Shown here piece by piece: positions 33,101-44,094 of a stretch of 64,000 nt of DNA. The DNA is from Dendrocalamus latiflorus (taxonomy: Eukaryota; Streptophyta; Magnoliopsida; Poales; Poaceae), in assembly GCA_017311315.1 (NCBI GenBank), contig CM029654.1, positions 6,455,382 through 6,519,381 of the forward strand, in the 5' to 3' direction. The notes beneath the pieces are model-generated. The model saw only the letters and a program-made list of their open reading frames with translations, was not told the DNA's origin and did no database searches. Made by a program: the position numbers and the translations under genes. Position 1 is the first letter of the stretch; every line of letters begins with the position of its first letter.

Positions 33101-35607
33101 GTTCATAGAACAGTGAGAAGCAGCTAGGTACAGCTCATGAAAAATGCAACAAGCAATGAAGCAAAATAAATCATAAAGCAAAGCATACAGATTGCAAGTC
33201 AACTCGGGAAGAATTCTTTCAGTAAATAAAAAATAAAATCTTACCCAAAAATCCATAGTGAAACTGCAAGAATCATTGTACCAACCATGACCCATTCATT
33301 TCTTGTCATTGGACCCATGTTCTCCAGTTTTTGTGCAGCTAATGCAGGGGCATCAGCAGTGTCCTTTATTTCAGGAGGGAATATTTTGTATAACAAATAA
33401 GGTGTTGCTAAGAGGGAAATGATGGCAGGCAAACTAGCAACCTTGAACCATGATATCCATGGGTTTCCAATCTTGACACCAACCTCCTCCGCTAACTTCA
33501 GACACAAGAGATTTTGTGCAGCAGCAGTCAGGAAGAGAGCACTGGAGTTGCCAGATGCCTGTCAAGCAGCAGAAACTAACACAATAATGCCATTGGTCCT
33601 TTTTAAATACAATCTTAATGGTTAAGAAGTGAAAATATAAAGAATAAAAAATACAGAGCATACATACACATCCTAACATGCTAGAAGCCTAGAAGCAAAT
33701 TCTCGGAAGTTTTTATCAAGTATGTTTATCAATCTGATGATATCATCTAGTCAGATGAGCTCTATAACACAATCTTATGTATAATCACCAAAGAAGATAA
33801 AATCACACCCTTAGTTAGGGACTTAAGGTTGAAATTTCAAAAAATAATACTCTGATGTGAGCATTGGACCACCAATTGCCCAGTACCAGAGCCAAACAGT
33901 GGGCTACATACACAAGAATTTATGCAAAACCCTTTATTAATAAATTTAAAAAGAATAGACCCCACAAGTATTTTTAAACCTTGTATTAGACACAACTAAC
34001 ATAACACTACCACAGGCATCAAGTTTGGCTGCCACTATGTTTGACACAGGCAACTGTCACTAGCATCCTCGCAGAATGGAATGCAATCCATATCTTGAAA
34101 GTTGTAATTGATATAAATGCCACATATTTGCCACTCCTTCCAAAGGAAAGGTTGTTTTCATGTAGAATACCACTAGTAAACACTTAGGTCCCGTTTGGCA
34201 CGGCTCCACTTCACAAGTGGAGCTGTTTTTTTTTCACTTCACAAGTGGAGCTGGGTGAAGCTACTTTTTTCAGCTCCACCCAAGGAGCTACTTTTGTCTC
34301 AGCAGGTTTTAAGGGACTCCTTGGGTGGAGCTATTTTGTTGTACCCCGTTTGGCACAAAACGGCTCCAAACAGCTCCAGGAGCCGGGGGTGGAGCTGTGC
34401 CAAACGGGGCCTTATCAATGTAGTATGGCCCAGAATGCACGCTTCAGGATTCATTCAGGAAGCGAAAGAAACTCTTAATTCAGTGGTTATAGCAAGGCAG
34501 AAATTCCTACATAAGAAATTATAATCTCAGGTATAGAATACTCAACCTATAGCACCTGCAACAACTCATCCAATGCAAATGTAATTAAAGAACTCATTAT
34601 GAGCACCAATATGTCATAGAAATAAAATGCATTTCCCTTGGTCCATTAGGATAAGACAAAAAAAACACGTTACTAGCTCTAAGCGCATCTCATTAATTCA
34701 CACATCTGGAGCAAAATTCATAAGCATCCGTGCAAAATGCCCATTTCACCACACTTCATCTGTAATCTCAATTTAAAAAGCATAGTCTTTTGGCATCTGC
34801 ATAACTGCATCAATCAAGCAACTTGTTGTTTACCTGCAGCTGAGACTGCACAAGGTAGGAGCCCAACTTCCTCGCCGACGGGTCATTAGGCTTGCTGCCG
34901 ACCGATAGCGACAGCGACTTGACAATGGGAAGAAACACCCCTCCGGCCCTCGCCGTGGTACTGGGCATGGCGGGCGCGATGCACGCCTCACTGATGGCAA
35001 GCCCGTAGGACAAGCCCAGCGTGCTGCGCCCCAGCCACTTGACGAAGTAGGTGGCGACGCGGTCGCCGAGGCCGGTCTTGACGAACCCCCGCGCGAAGAA
35101 GAAGGAGATGACGATGAGCCAGATGACCTCGTTGGTGAACGCCTCGAAAGCTGCAGTGAAGGGGAGCGTCCGTGTGGCGACGGTGGCGGTGAGGCCGAGG
35201 AATGCCCACGCGCCGACCGGGAGCGGGCCGAGGACGAGCCCCGCGATGGTGGAGAGGAAGATGGAGAGGAGCTGCCACGCCTGCGCGGTCACCTCGGGGG
35301 GCCGCGGCGCGAGGAAGCGGACGGCGAGGCCAACCGCAAGGGAGGCGAGGAGTGGGAGGGGCTTTGCGCCGGCCGCTGCGGGGGCTGGAGACGGTGCAGG
35401 TTTAGGGTTTGGGTCTGCGGCTTGGGCGGCGGACGCGGAGGCGAGGAGAGGAGGGAGGTGGCGGCGAGGGGCGGGGGAGAGGTGGGGGGAGATGGAGAGA
35501 GAATTGGGTGACGGTTGGAGGTGGAGATGGCGGCGACGGAGGTGGTTGTGGGGAGTAAGGAGCGGGAGAGCGGGGCGGTGGGAGACGGCGAGGCGGAGGC
35601 GCTCCAT
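30194..35607 (-). CDS. DiT1: Plastid 2-oxoglutarate/malate translocator DiT1 (4 exons)
   Basis: Exons on the minus strand: 35607-34834, 33558-33245, 32444-31996, 30309-30194; all introns are GT-AG and the total of 1653 bp gives 550 aa, close to the family's usual length. The product exchanges stromal malate for 2-oxoglutarate across the chloroplast inner envelope, feeding carbon skeletons to ammonia assimilation. Residues 1 to about 90 are a Ser/Pro/Arg-rich transit peptide; the rest is a multi-span DASS/SLC13-type carrier. Signatures include SEACIAPAMPSTTARAGGVF, ASGNSSALFLTAAAQN, VLNWDDCLNEKSAWDT and the end WWKFLGLY. The ATG at 35607 is the first one; the frame upstream has only a GTG at 35667. 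Intron 1 holds a Tourist MITE and intron 3 a MULE. Confidence 0.93.
30356..31520. mobile_element. Non-autonomous MULE in DiT1 intron 3
   Basis: The ends are long imperfect inverted repeats: left GTAAGTCCATTTTACAAC and right (minus strand) AAGTCCACTTTACAACCC, continuing over about 80 bp through TCTGATTTTCAA.CTCCAACTT. They are flanked by AAATAATGA (30347-30355) and AAATAATAA (31521-31529), a 9-bp duplication with one mismatch, typical of Mutator-like elements. Each terminus is itself tandemly doubled (second copies near 30520 and 31320-31420). The middle is non-coding and I recognise no captured gene in it. Confidence 0.75.
34187..34411. mobile_element. Tourist-like MITE in DiT1 intron 1
   Basis: Terminal inverted repeats GGTCCCGTTTGGCACGGCTC and (minus strand) GGCCCCGTTTGGCACAGCTC, flanked by TTA at 34184-34186 and 34412-34414. 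The 225-bp interior repeats GTGGAGCTG and CAGCTCCA in both orientations, so it can fold. PIF/Harbinger-type by its TTA target. Confidence 0.7.
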
Positions 35608-35716
35608 TGGAGGCCGGCGGCTGGCAGCAGCGCGGCGAGCGGCCGAGCGCGAGGAAGAGGTGGTCACGGGCCTACGGCCTTCGGACTTCGGAGAGCTACT
35701 GGTAAAGATTGCTTTG

Positions 35717-35724
35717 TTTTTATA
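35717..35724 (-). promoter_or_regulatory. TATA box of DiT1
   Basis: TATAAAAA on the minus strand, 110 bp upstream of the DiT1 ATG, placing the likely transcript start near 35690. Confidence 0.6.
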
Positions 35725-36164
35725 CAGAGAGGCGTAGTCCGCCGGCCAGCGTCCGGGTGCAAAGGTGGGACAGCCTTGTCAACGTATCTGTGTGCAGTTG
35801 GCATCGGTGTTTCTTGTGAGTATTTTTTCCTGGATCCGGCTCGGTGCTTCGCTGTTCACAAAGCACACAAATGTTGTTTTCTGGGGATCGGCGTGGGACC
35901 CAGTGGCGGTGAGTAAGGAGATTGGGATCGTCAGGTGTGGCTCTGCTGTCTCGCTGGAGGTGGAGGATATGGCGCCGCGTGGCAGTACTGCCGCCGTCTG
36001 ATAAGGATTGTATGTTTGAGACTTGAGATGATCATCGTCATATGATCACACAGCCGCAAAATGGAACTCCTTAAATTTAGTGTGTGATTGCATAGTTGTG
36101 ATTTCTTCGCAAGTGAAAATGAGTCGCTCCATTATAAGCTATTGTAACCAAATGCAAAGTACAA
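35725..36164. other. DiT1 upstream region
   Basis: Open frames here (for example 35765-36001, plus strand) match nothing recognised. The stretch is the distal promoter side of DiT1; no further elements can be supported. Confidence 0.35.
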
Positions 36165-36640
36165 GTAGGAGTGTCCATCGAATCCGAATTATATGTTTTA
36201 TTCAACATTCGAATTCAGCTAGTAGCGAATGTGAAAAACGTAAATGTATTTATATTGTAAAACAAATATGGATCCGGATGGTATCCGATTTTTTCCTCAA
36301 ATACGAATTCGATTGTGGTACACGAAATATGGTGCTAAATAAATACAAATACGGATATTATCTAGACTCAAATGTGGTACACATAATACTTAACGTATCT
36401 TTTACATTTGGTCTCTAAATTGGGCATATTATATATGCATTTCGATCATCTCGATGAGTCTGTCGTCTTGATGGACTCTAATTTGGAATTCCATATTTTT
36501 CATTTTGCCATATTCCCCAATAAAGCTTTTGCATACTCTTTTTACCCAAGTTAGATATCTTTATAACCGATTTATTTACAATATATCTAGAATTAGTTAA
36601 GATTAGTGGCAAAATAGAACCAATGATCAATGATTACGGC
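36165..36640. repeat. Truncated copy of the hAT-like element at 36886
   Basis: The block from about 36415 (TTGGGCATATTATATATGCAT) to 36630 recurs at 37080-37290 in the same orientation, with CGTATCTTT.CATTTG preceding both. It lacks clear termini. Confidence 0.5.
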
Positions 36641-36644
36641 TGAG

Positions 36645-36860
36645 TTCTTCTGAATTTATGGTTTAACTTTTTATAATAACTAGTTTTAAAATACAATGTC
36701 TTTTTAAGATATAGTCTACAATTTAATTGTAGTAGACACTGCCTCGATTTCATCTATATCGATCAAAATTATACGTAAGTATCTCTATCTCCGTACTCTC
36801 TCTCGTGAACCGTCGGAATTAAAACATTTAAGCCAAAAGCCACAGCCCAAAAGAGTTACT
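36645..36860. repeat. Dispersed MITE family B, copy 2
   Basis: Reverse orientation relative to copy 1, with ATATCGATCAAAATTATACG and AACTAGTTTTAAAATACAATG. Non-coding. Confidence 0.45.
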
Positions 36861-36885
36861 ATCAGGACCCAATGTTTGGATAGGC

Positions 36886-37726
36886 TAGGGGTGAAAACGG
36901 ATTCGGATATTACTAGGATATCCAGCTACTGAATTTGGATATATCGGATCCAGATACCTAATATTTGGATGCGGATGCAGATCTGGTATAGGTTGTCTCG
37001 GATTCGGATCTGAATATCAAGATTCAGTAGATATATCAGTAGCAACTTACTAATACGTATCTTTGCATTTGACCTTTAAATTGGGCATATTATATATGCA
37101 TCTCGATTATCTCGACGAGCCCATTATCATGTTGGGTTTTAATTTGGCATTTTATATTTTTTTAATTTGGCATTTTCTTCAATAAATCTTTTTGTATGCT
37201 CTTTTAGTTAAATTTGATATGTTTATAACCAATTTATTTGCAATATATTTAGAATTAATTAGAATTAAATTACAGTAATGATTAATGGTTATGTGTAAAT
37301 TAGAGGAAAAGGGGCATAAATATTACTATAAAACCGATATTGATTTGTTAAACTTCATTGCGTCATAGAATATGAAGCTGTTCTCAAAAGTTATATTATA
37401 CAAATACGTGAGAGGAATTATTCATTTATTGACGTTAACATTTAATAAACAGTTACATGTTAGACTCACTGAGTCAGCTATTTATGAATTTAAAATATTA
37501 AAATAATTCAGTACCATGTTTTTAATAGGAGAGGCCACAAATAATTATTGGAGTCTGAAAAATAGTCAAATTCGATTTGATTTTGAGTATAATCCGATCC
37601 AAATTCGTATCTGATATTTGTTCGGTCCATATTCATATCCGACTCTTGTTCAATTTATATTTGAGTTTAAAGAAAAATATAGATACGAATATAATTCAAG
37701 CACTATCTAATCTATTTTCGTTCCTA
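36886..37726. mobile_element. hAT-like non-autonomous element
   Basis: Ends TAGGGGTGAAAACGG and (minus strand) TAGGAACGAAAATAG. Subterminal stretches are rich in GGATTCGGAT and ATCCGA-type motifs, as in many grass hAT derivatives. Flanking 8-mers do not match cleanly. It occupies most of the space between DiT1 and RIBA. Confidence 0.5.
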
Positions 37727-38105
37727 GATGGACTGCACTGGGCTTCAATAGATTAGACCATTGGGCCCTCCGATCCGTCCTAGTCACTCCGTCATTTATC
37801 CCTCTTGAATCCATCCATCCATCCGGACCGTCCAACCCCAATCGTACGGCCACAGCCTGCCACGCCACGCCACGCCACGCCACTGCGCTGCGCTTTTGCT
37901 CCGTCATCGCGACGATCCTATCTACCCCCTTCTCGACGTCTCTATCCATCCTCATCCCACCGCGCGTTTTCGCCATCCACGGCGGCTCGGCTCTTCTCGT
38001 CTCGTCTCCCCGCTTTTCATCTCGCCTCGAACCCCCAGTTCGTAGCCCAGTGCGACCGCGCAGGCGAGGAATTTCGCGGCGTAACGGCGGGCTCTCGCTC
38101 TGGAG
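37727..38105 (+). promoter_or_regulatory. RIBA promoter and leader region
   Basis: GC-rising sequence with ATCC and CCACG microrepeats (CCACGCCACGCCACGCCAC near 37860) leads to the RIBA start. No clear TATA box and no upstream ATG close to the start codon were seen. Confidence 0.45.
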
Positions 38106-41100
38106 ATGGCCTCAGTCGCGCTGCCATCCTCGTCGCCGTGCCTCCGGTGAGCCCCCAACCGAGCCGGCATCGCTTTCTTTTTTGCCCCGGGCATGTGCCG
38201 GAACCGAAGAAACTGGGTTGGCCCAATTAGTGGTTCTACAGGGGAAATCGCTTGGGAAAATGCTGTTCGAAAAAAGGAGGGATCGCTTGGGATATCCCCA
38301 CAACCATCCCTTAACACCAAACCCTACGACTACGAGTGTAGCGGTGTGTTTTGGTTAAGCTTTGTATCTGGAAGAAGTTAGGTATCCGATCTTGGTATGT
38401 TTTGTCGTAGCCTTAGAGTCTGGTTGGTTCGAGGAATAGCCCTGTTCTTGGTAGGATGGTCTATCTTGTATGGTCTTCCTAGGTTTTGGGTGCAGAAGAT
38501 GGGGAATTCTTTTCCTAAACTTCGTTACTAGCTGTATGTTTAGATCTCGGTGAGGAAACGTGCAATTTCGTTACTTATTTGTTCACCATGTTCTGTATAT
38601 AGGGCGCCATATGGAATTTTGCTACTATCGTGCTACAACTTGCAAGATACTATGCTACAGGACACTAAGATTTTTTTTCATTATTAGCTTCTTTCACAAT
38701 CCTAATTTCTTCTCTTAAAATGGTATCTGTAGTGGAAAACTCTTTTCACGGTTGAGCGGCATCTACAGTCAGTCCACGCCTTCTGGGTTGCGTTGTGACA
38801 CTTCACTTTTGCCAAGTGCTACATCAAACAGTTTAAGGACAACCGGTTCCACTCACTTGGCAAATAATCGTCGAGTCAGAAATTTTCGTGTATGCCATGC
38901 TGGGAGTGATTCATCAGACCATGTTTTTATAAATGGCCAGGGCAATCCATCTAAAATGGTTCAAGCAGATGCTGCTGCACTTGGAACCATAGCAGCTGAT
39001 ATGGCTCCTGTTGTCGATGGGTTTTCTGCTGACGATGATGAGCTTGACCTAGATCTCCCTACAGAGGGTTTCTCATCTATACCCGAAGCTATTGAGGATA
39101 TTCGCCAAGGAAAAGTATGTCCTTATTGCCAAATTTGTGTTCACTAGCATTTATTTGGTTATGTTGGTCATGTCCTTTATATTTCTAACTGAGTTTATAT
39201 TGCAGTATGTGATTGTTGTGGATGACGAAGACAGAGAGAATGAAGGAGATCTTATAATGGCAGCATCAAAGGTGACACCCGAGGCTATGGCTTTCATAGT
39301 GAGGCATGGCACTGGGATTGTATGTGTCAGCATGAAAGAAGATGACCTGGAAAGGCTACAGCTTCCTCTTATGGTAACGGCAAAGGAAAATGAAGAGAAG
39401 CTGCGGACAGCCTTTACTGTTTCAGTGGTAAGTGTCTTGATTTTTATTGCTTTTTGTAGCATAAGAACATTTATGTGGTAGATCGTGTTTAACATCAAAA
39501 GAAGTGTGCTGATGTTTGTTAACTGTACTGTGGGAAGAATAAGCTAAAGCTGTCACTTTTTGAGTGAAATCACTCTGATGCACATCGATGTTTCATGACT
39601 GCTGTGCACATAAGATGATTATAAAAACCTCTCTAATTGAGTAGCCTATCCACCTGATCTCTCTCTCATATGTGTGTGTATGTCTACACATATTGTACAT
39701 TCTCCTTTTGTCCTGTTTCTCTAATCTGCCCCTGCTAAACATTTGTATTTTAGGACGCTAAAGAGGGCACAACAACAGGGGTTTCAGCTAAGGATAGGGC
39801 AACCACAGTTCTAACACTTGCATCTCCAAATTCTAAGCCTGAGGACTTTAACCGGCCAGGACATATTTTTCCTCTTAAATATAGAGAAGGTGGTGTGCTC
39901 AAAAGGGCTGGGCATACTGAAGCATCAGTAGACCTTGCCATGTTGGCTGGGTTACCTCCTGTTGCAGTTCTTTGTGAACTTGTTGACGACGATGATGGCT
40001 CCATGGCTTTGTTACCAAAACTGCAAGAATTTGCAAAGAGGGAGAACCTGAAGATAATCTCAATTGCAGACTTGATTAGGTTTGCTTTGTGTTAATATGT
40101 TCAATTCTCAGTTCTTTTTTATAAGGATTAAACATGCTGCATTGAATACAAAATTTAATTATGATATACTAAATGGTAATGATTTCATGACAAATGGTAA
40201 CTAGAGAACAATTCATTTTGCTGGTGTGTTTCTTAACTTCATTTTAAGCATATGTTTTCTTCATAGCAATACAAAGCACAAAAGGTGTAGACCTGTATTG
40301 CAACTCTTAACATTTTTTTAAAAGAAAAGTTATGATTTGATGAATGATTATACTTGGATTCATAATTTTGTGGATCGTTTCACTAATTATAGATATCTCA
40401 ACCGCTAATAATTTTCATATGCAGATATAGGAGGAAGAGAGACAGATTGGTAGAATGTGTTTGTGTTACACCTTTACAATTACAATGGGGTTCGTTTAAA
40501 GCCTATTGCTACCGATCTCTTATCGATGGGATGGAACACATTGCTATGGTCAAGGTAAGCATCCCTGAGCAAATATCACTTCTGTTAGACGTTTTAGGTA
40601 CTGAAACTTACATGGAGAACACCTTAGGAAGTAAAAAAATTGTGAACTTTATGCATGATATTGAAAGGTAGAATTACTTGCAAGTTGCAATTGACTGAAG
40701 GATGTGAAAACGTTTTGCTAAGTACATCATGTGAAAAATTCTTGAACAAAATTCAATGTGGCAAGACATTTTTGCCAGTTACATCTGGCCAAAGAGGCAA
40801 GGACCTCAACTAATGATGCAGTCATATCCAGGACATGACTCACCTGCAAAGACTGCAAGATTGTGGTGTAGAAGGGAGTACATGTCTTGTATTTTGGGAT
40901 TGAGTGCTTGTCAAATAATGAAATTTGCCAAGTCTTTCTTTTTCGTCAGCCTTATGTTTGGAATCGAAAATGAATTATTTGCACTTACATGCAGGGTGAT
41001 GTTGGGGATGGCCAGGATATCTTAGTGAGAGTGCATTCGGAATGCCTAACGGGTGATATATTTGGATCAGCGAGGTGTGATTGTGGGAATCAACTTGCCT

Positions 41101-41709
41101 TGGCAATGACCATGATTGAGAAGACTGGCCGGGGTGTAGTAGTTTACCTTCGTGGTCATGAAGGTAGAGGCATTGGGCTGGGTCACAAGCTTCGGGCATA
41201 CAATTTACAGGATGACGGACGGGATACTGTTGAGGCTAACGAGGATCTAGGGTTGCCGGTTGACTCACGGGAATATGGTATAGGTGCACAGGTAAAGACC
41301 ATTACATTTGAATTATCTTGTATTCTCTACAACTTTTGCACTATGGAGACAAACATGGTGGCTCCACATCTCCCTGCTCATGGTGTTTCAGCTTCTGCCC
41401 CAGCTGATAACCGTTTCTTCTCTGCAGATACTACGAGATCTTGGTGTACGGACCATGAGGTTGATGACTAATAACCCCGCGAAGTACACTGGACTCAAGG
41501 GTTACGGTTTAAGTGTCTTGGGCAGAGTGCCACTGCTGACACCAATAACCAACGAGAATCGTCGTTACATGGAAACAAAGAGATTAAAGATGGGGCATGT
41601 TTATGGAACCCGCCCTGGTGGTTATACAAGTGGCCTGGCTGACAATGGCATGGAGGAGCAAGATCAGGATGACAGTGGGAGCGAGCAAGATCGAACCCCA
41701 GAAGCTTAA
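38106..41709 (+). CDS. RIBA1: Bifunctional riboflavin biosynthesis protein RIBA (7 exons)
   Basis: Exons 38106-38146, 38733-39114, 39206-39427, 39754-40079, 40425-40554, 40995-41291, 41428-41709 join in frame with GT-AG introns (1680 bp, 559 aa). Residues 1 to about 60 look like a plastid transit peptide. The DHBP-synthase domain (about 130-330; ribulose 5-phosphate to 3,4-dihydroxy-2-butanone 4-phosphate) keeps DDEDRENEGDL at 147-157, RHGTG at 174-178, DAKEGTTTG from 216 and GHTEASVDLA. The GTP cyclohydrolase II domain (about 340-545) keeps Cys384, Cys395 and Cys397 of the zinc site, RGHEGRGIG at 420-428 and TNNPAKY. Both active sites look intact, unlike the plant paralogues that have lost one activity. 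An acidic tail (DQDDSGSEQD) ends the protein. The paralogue number is inferred. Confidence 0.95.
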
Positions 41710-41859
41710 ACATCTTCATGTTTCTCCTGGCAGTAAAAATAGAATCCACGATTTTGATTGTAAGCACTTCACCTGTGCTCCAGTTTTGGTTGTATGTATT
41801 TCTGTCGTGTCGTTTGTTGATGATACCTACTAGTCTGTGGTCGCAGCACGTTCCATGTC

Positions 41860-41865
41860 CAATAA
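41860..41865 (+). terminator. RIBA polyadenylation signal
   Basis: AATAAA about 150 bp past the RIBA stop codon. Confidence 0.5.
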
Positions 41866-43050
41866 ATTCTCTTCAAGGCTGCGGATGTACTTACCTTGAT
41901 AGTTCGATGCTTTTTATTTGGGCATAATTCTGTCAGTCTTTAGATGCATATATAAGTAACAGTAACATTAGTCTTACATATGTGAAGAAGGGAAAAAGGC
42001 GAGTGCAGATGTGAGATGGAAAAAAAAAGGCCTCAGCAGTAGTCATGGCCGCAAGAAATAAAGAAATAAAATTATCAGGTGGAATCTTAGCTTTTTAACG
42101 TAATTATGGCAACCGTTTCGGCCTAGACACCAAATGAACATGAAATTTTTTGAAAACAATTGTACGTGTAGTCTATAGTGTTCTAGTACCCGTAAAAATT
42201 TCAACTTTAACATAAAAATGTGTTAAAAAGAAGAAACACAGAGAAATTTTCTATGAATAGAACATATGTCTTCCATCCGTATTTTTTTCCTTTTGTTCAT
42301 CGTTTGTCAATGTTTTATCATTTTTATTTGTCTCAACATATATTGACTTTGAAGTTGAAAATTTGCACACATGTAGAGTAAATTTAGAAGTACATCTATA
42401 ATTTTTTCCATAACATGTTATGTTAATTTTTGTGTCTAAACTAAAATGTTTTATGTAATTCTACCGAAAAATATATTTCCATTGATATCTTCCCGAAATA
42501 AAAAAAACAACCATTGAACCATGCTTTTATACAACCAGAAACTATGGAACAAGAAAGATATAGGATATGCCAAGCACAAAAGTGATGTTCATACTCTTTC
42601 TAATCCAACCGCTGAAAATAAAGGTAGGGGTGGCCGGTAGGGGGACGAAAGTCGTGCAGGTCCTCGGTCCTCTAAAACCCCAACAGTACCCATCCTAGCC
42701 CCTATAGGCTGTTCACTGTTTTGCAATCTTCAAATAACCTGTAACATGGCCATGCCAACGAGATCAACAAACTTCCAGCTTATTTCAGCTTTAATTTTTG
42801 TTCTAACTTATTTTTTACTATTTTTAAATTTTTTTACTTTTAGCTTTTTTTTTGAATTTTTGTGCTTGTTTTTTTTATTCGTTTTCATTGTTTGTGATGG
42901 GCTAACCTATTTTTTCTATTTTTAATTTTTTTAAATTTAATTATGTCAAATAAGTTAACATCAGCTATAGTGTAATTTCAGTCAGCTACAATAAAATTTT
43001 AACCATAAATTATTTTTTCAGTCTAAATAAGCGGCACCGAAAATAGACGG
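41866..43050. other. Intergenic, AT-rich
   Basis: No gene recognised. The segment 42776-43036 resembles the MITE family A copies at 52257 and 57862 (TTTTAAATTTTTTT, GTCAGCTACAATAAAATTTT, AACCATAAATTATT). Confidence 0.4.
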
Positions 43051-43059
43051 CAGTGATCG

Positions 43060-43620
43060 GGGGTGTACATACACCCGAACTTAGCAAAGCGGGACTATCT
43101 AAAATTATACAGAAGTTAACATTGCTAAAGGTCTTGAAATTGGTAGAGATACCTGTTCAACATTTAATATTTGTATCATCACTTCAAACTGACTGTCAAT
43201 ATGCTTTGAACAGACAACAAATTAGTTTGTCTGACAGTGAGTCATGCTCAGATGCTTTGGTTTTGTGTCCAACATAATAGAAGGTGCACACGATGTTCCT
43301 ATTGACAACTTGACCTAAGTGTACGACTATTGTTTACAATCATGATGCTGTACTAAACTTTTTTATGGTTGACTAGGCTGATGCTAGTAGCAGACCATTA
43401 TCTCCTGCTGGGCACTGGCGAGGAAAGCCGTGGAAAGATAGGTAGCAGGGCCAATGAGACTTCAACACCGCAAAAACTATCAAACAGGTGTTGTTCTCTT
43501 GTAACTAATTCCAATATGTTTGTAACGGTTTCTGTGATTTCAGGGAGGAGAATAAACTCTGTCCTTTTTTTTTGTAATATTTGTTTCTTTGTCAGGGTGG
43601 ACAATAAATGACGACCATTT
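43060..43620 (+). other. Possible upstream exons of the LETM1-like gene
   Basis: A frame at about 43113-43275 (LVEIPVQHLIFVSSLQTDCQ...RQQISLSDSES) has coding-like composition and follows a CAG acceptor. Another piece near 43380-43440 gives SRPLSPAGHWRGKPWKDR between an AG and a GT. They are on the same strand and upstream of the LETM1-like exons, but I cannot align them to a known protein. They may be decayed exons. Confidence 0.3.
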
Positions 43621-43699
43621 TGGGACTTCTTTGGTAGAACTTCTCGAAGGAAAGTTGAGCAAATATAAGTTGCAGATCAAGATGAATGAATTTGTGCCA

Positions 43700-43870
43700 T
43701 ATTTTTTTTAAGTCCACATACAATCTAGCGGTGCCATCTTTCTTCTTAACAAAGAGTACTGGCGATTCCTAGAGAGATGAGCTGAGTCTGATGAATCCCT
43801 TCTCTTGGAGGTCTTCAATTTGAGTTTTCAACTCTTAAGTTCATTTAGTACCATTCTGTAAGGTACCCAT
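43700..43870 (-). pseudogene. Gypsy RT fragment, inverted
   Basis: The minus strand reads QIEDLQEKGFIR, a stop, then SPVLFVKKKDGTARLYVD, matching the plus-strand gypsy RT at 44840-44965. It is a partial reverse-transcriptase relic in opposite orientation to the main relic. Confidence 0.65.
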
Positions 43871-44094
43871 CCTAGAGAATGAAAGGAGAATGATAGAAGA
43901 TAGCCGCAAAAGAAAGATGGCATCTAAAAGGCCCTAGGGCAGTTTCTAATCAAAGCTCATATACCATGGCAACCCCTCCTTTCATCAAGTGGTAGTTTCA
44001 GCACCCAAGGCTCCAGCTCCAGCACCGTGCTCCAACGGGAGTGTAATTTGTGTGCCCCACCCTTCAGGACAGTCTTCATCAACCAACCCAGTGG

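Noticed and set aside
35605..35667. Upstream start for DiT1 at 35667
   Set aside because: That codon is GTG; the first ATG in frame is at 35607 and fits the TATA position.
35051..35737. 228-residue plus-strand frame over DiT1 exon 1
   Set aside because: Antisense shadow of a GC-rich exon whose minus-strand product is clearly a DiT1 translocator.
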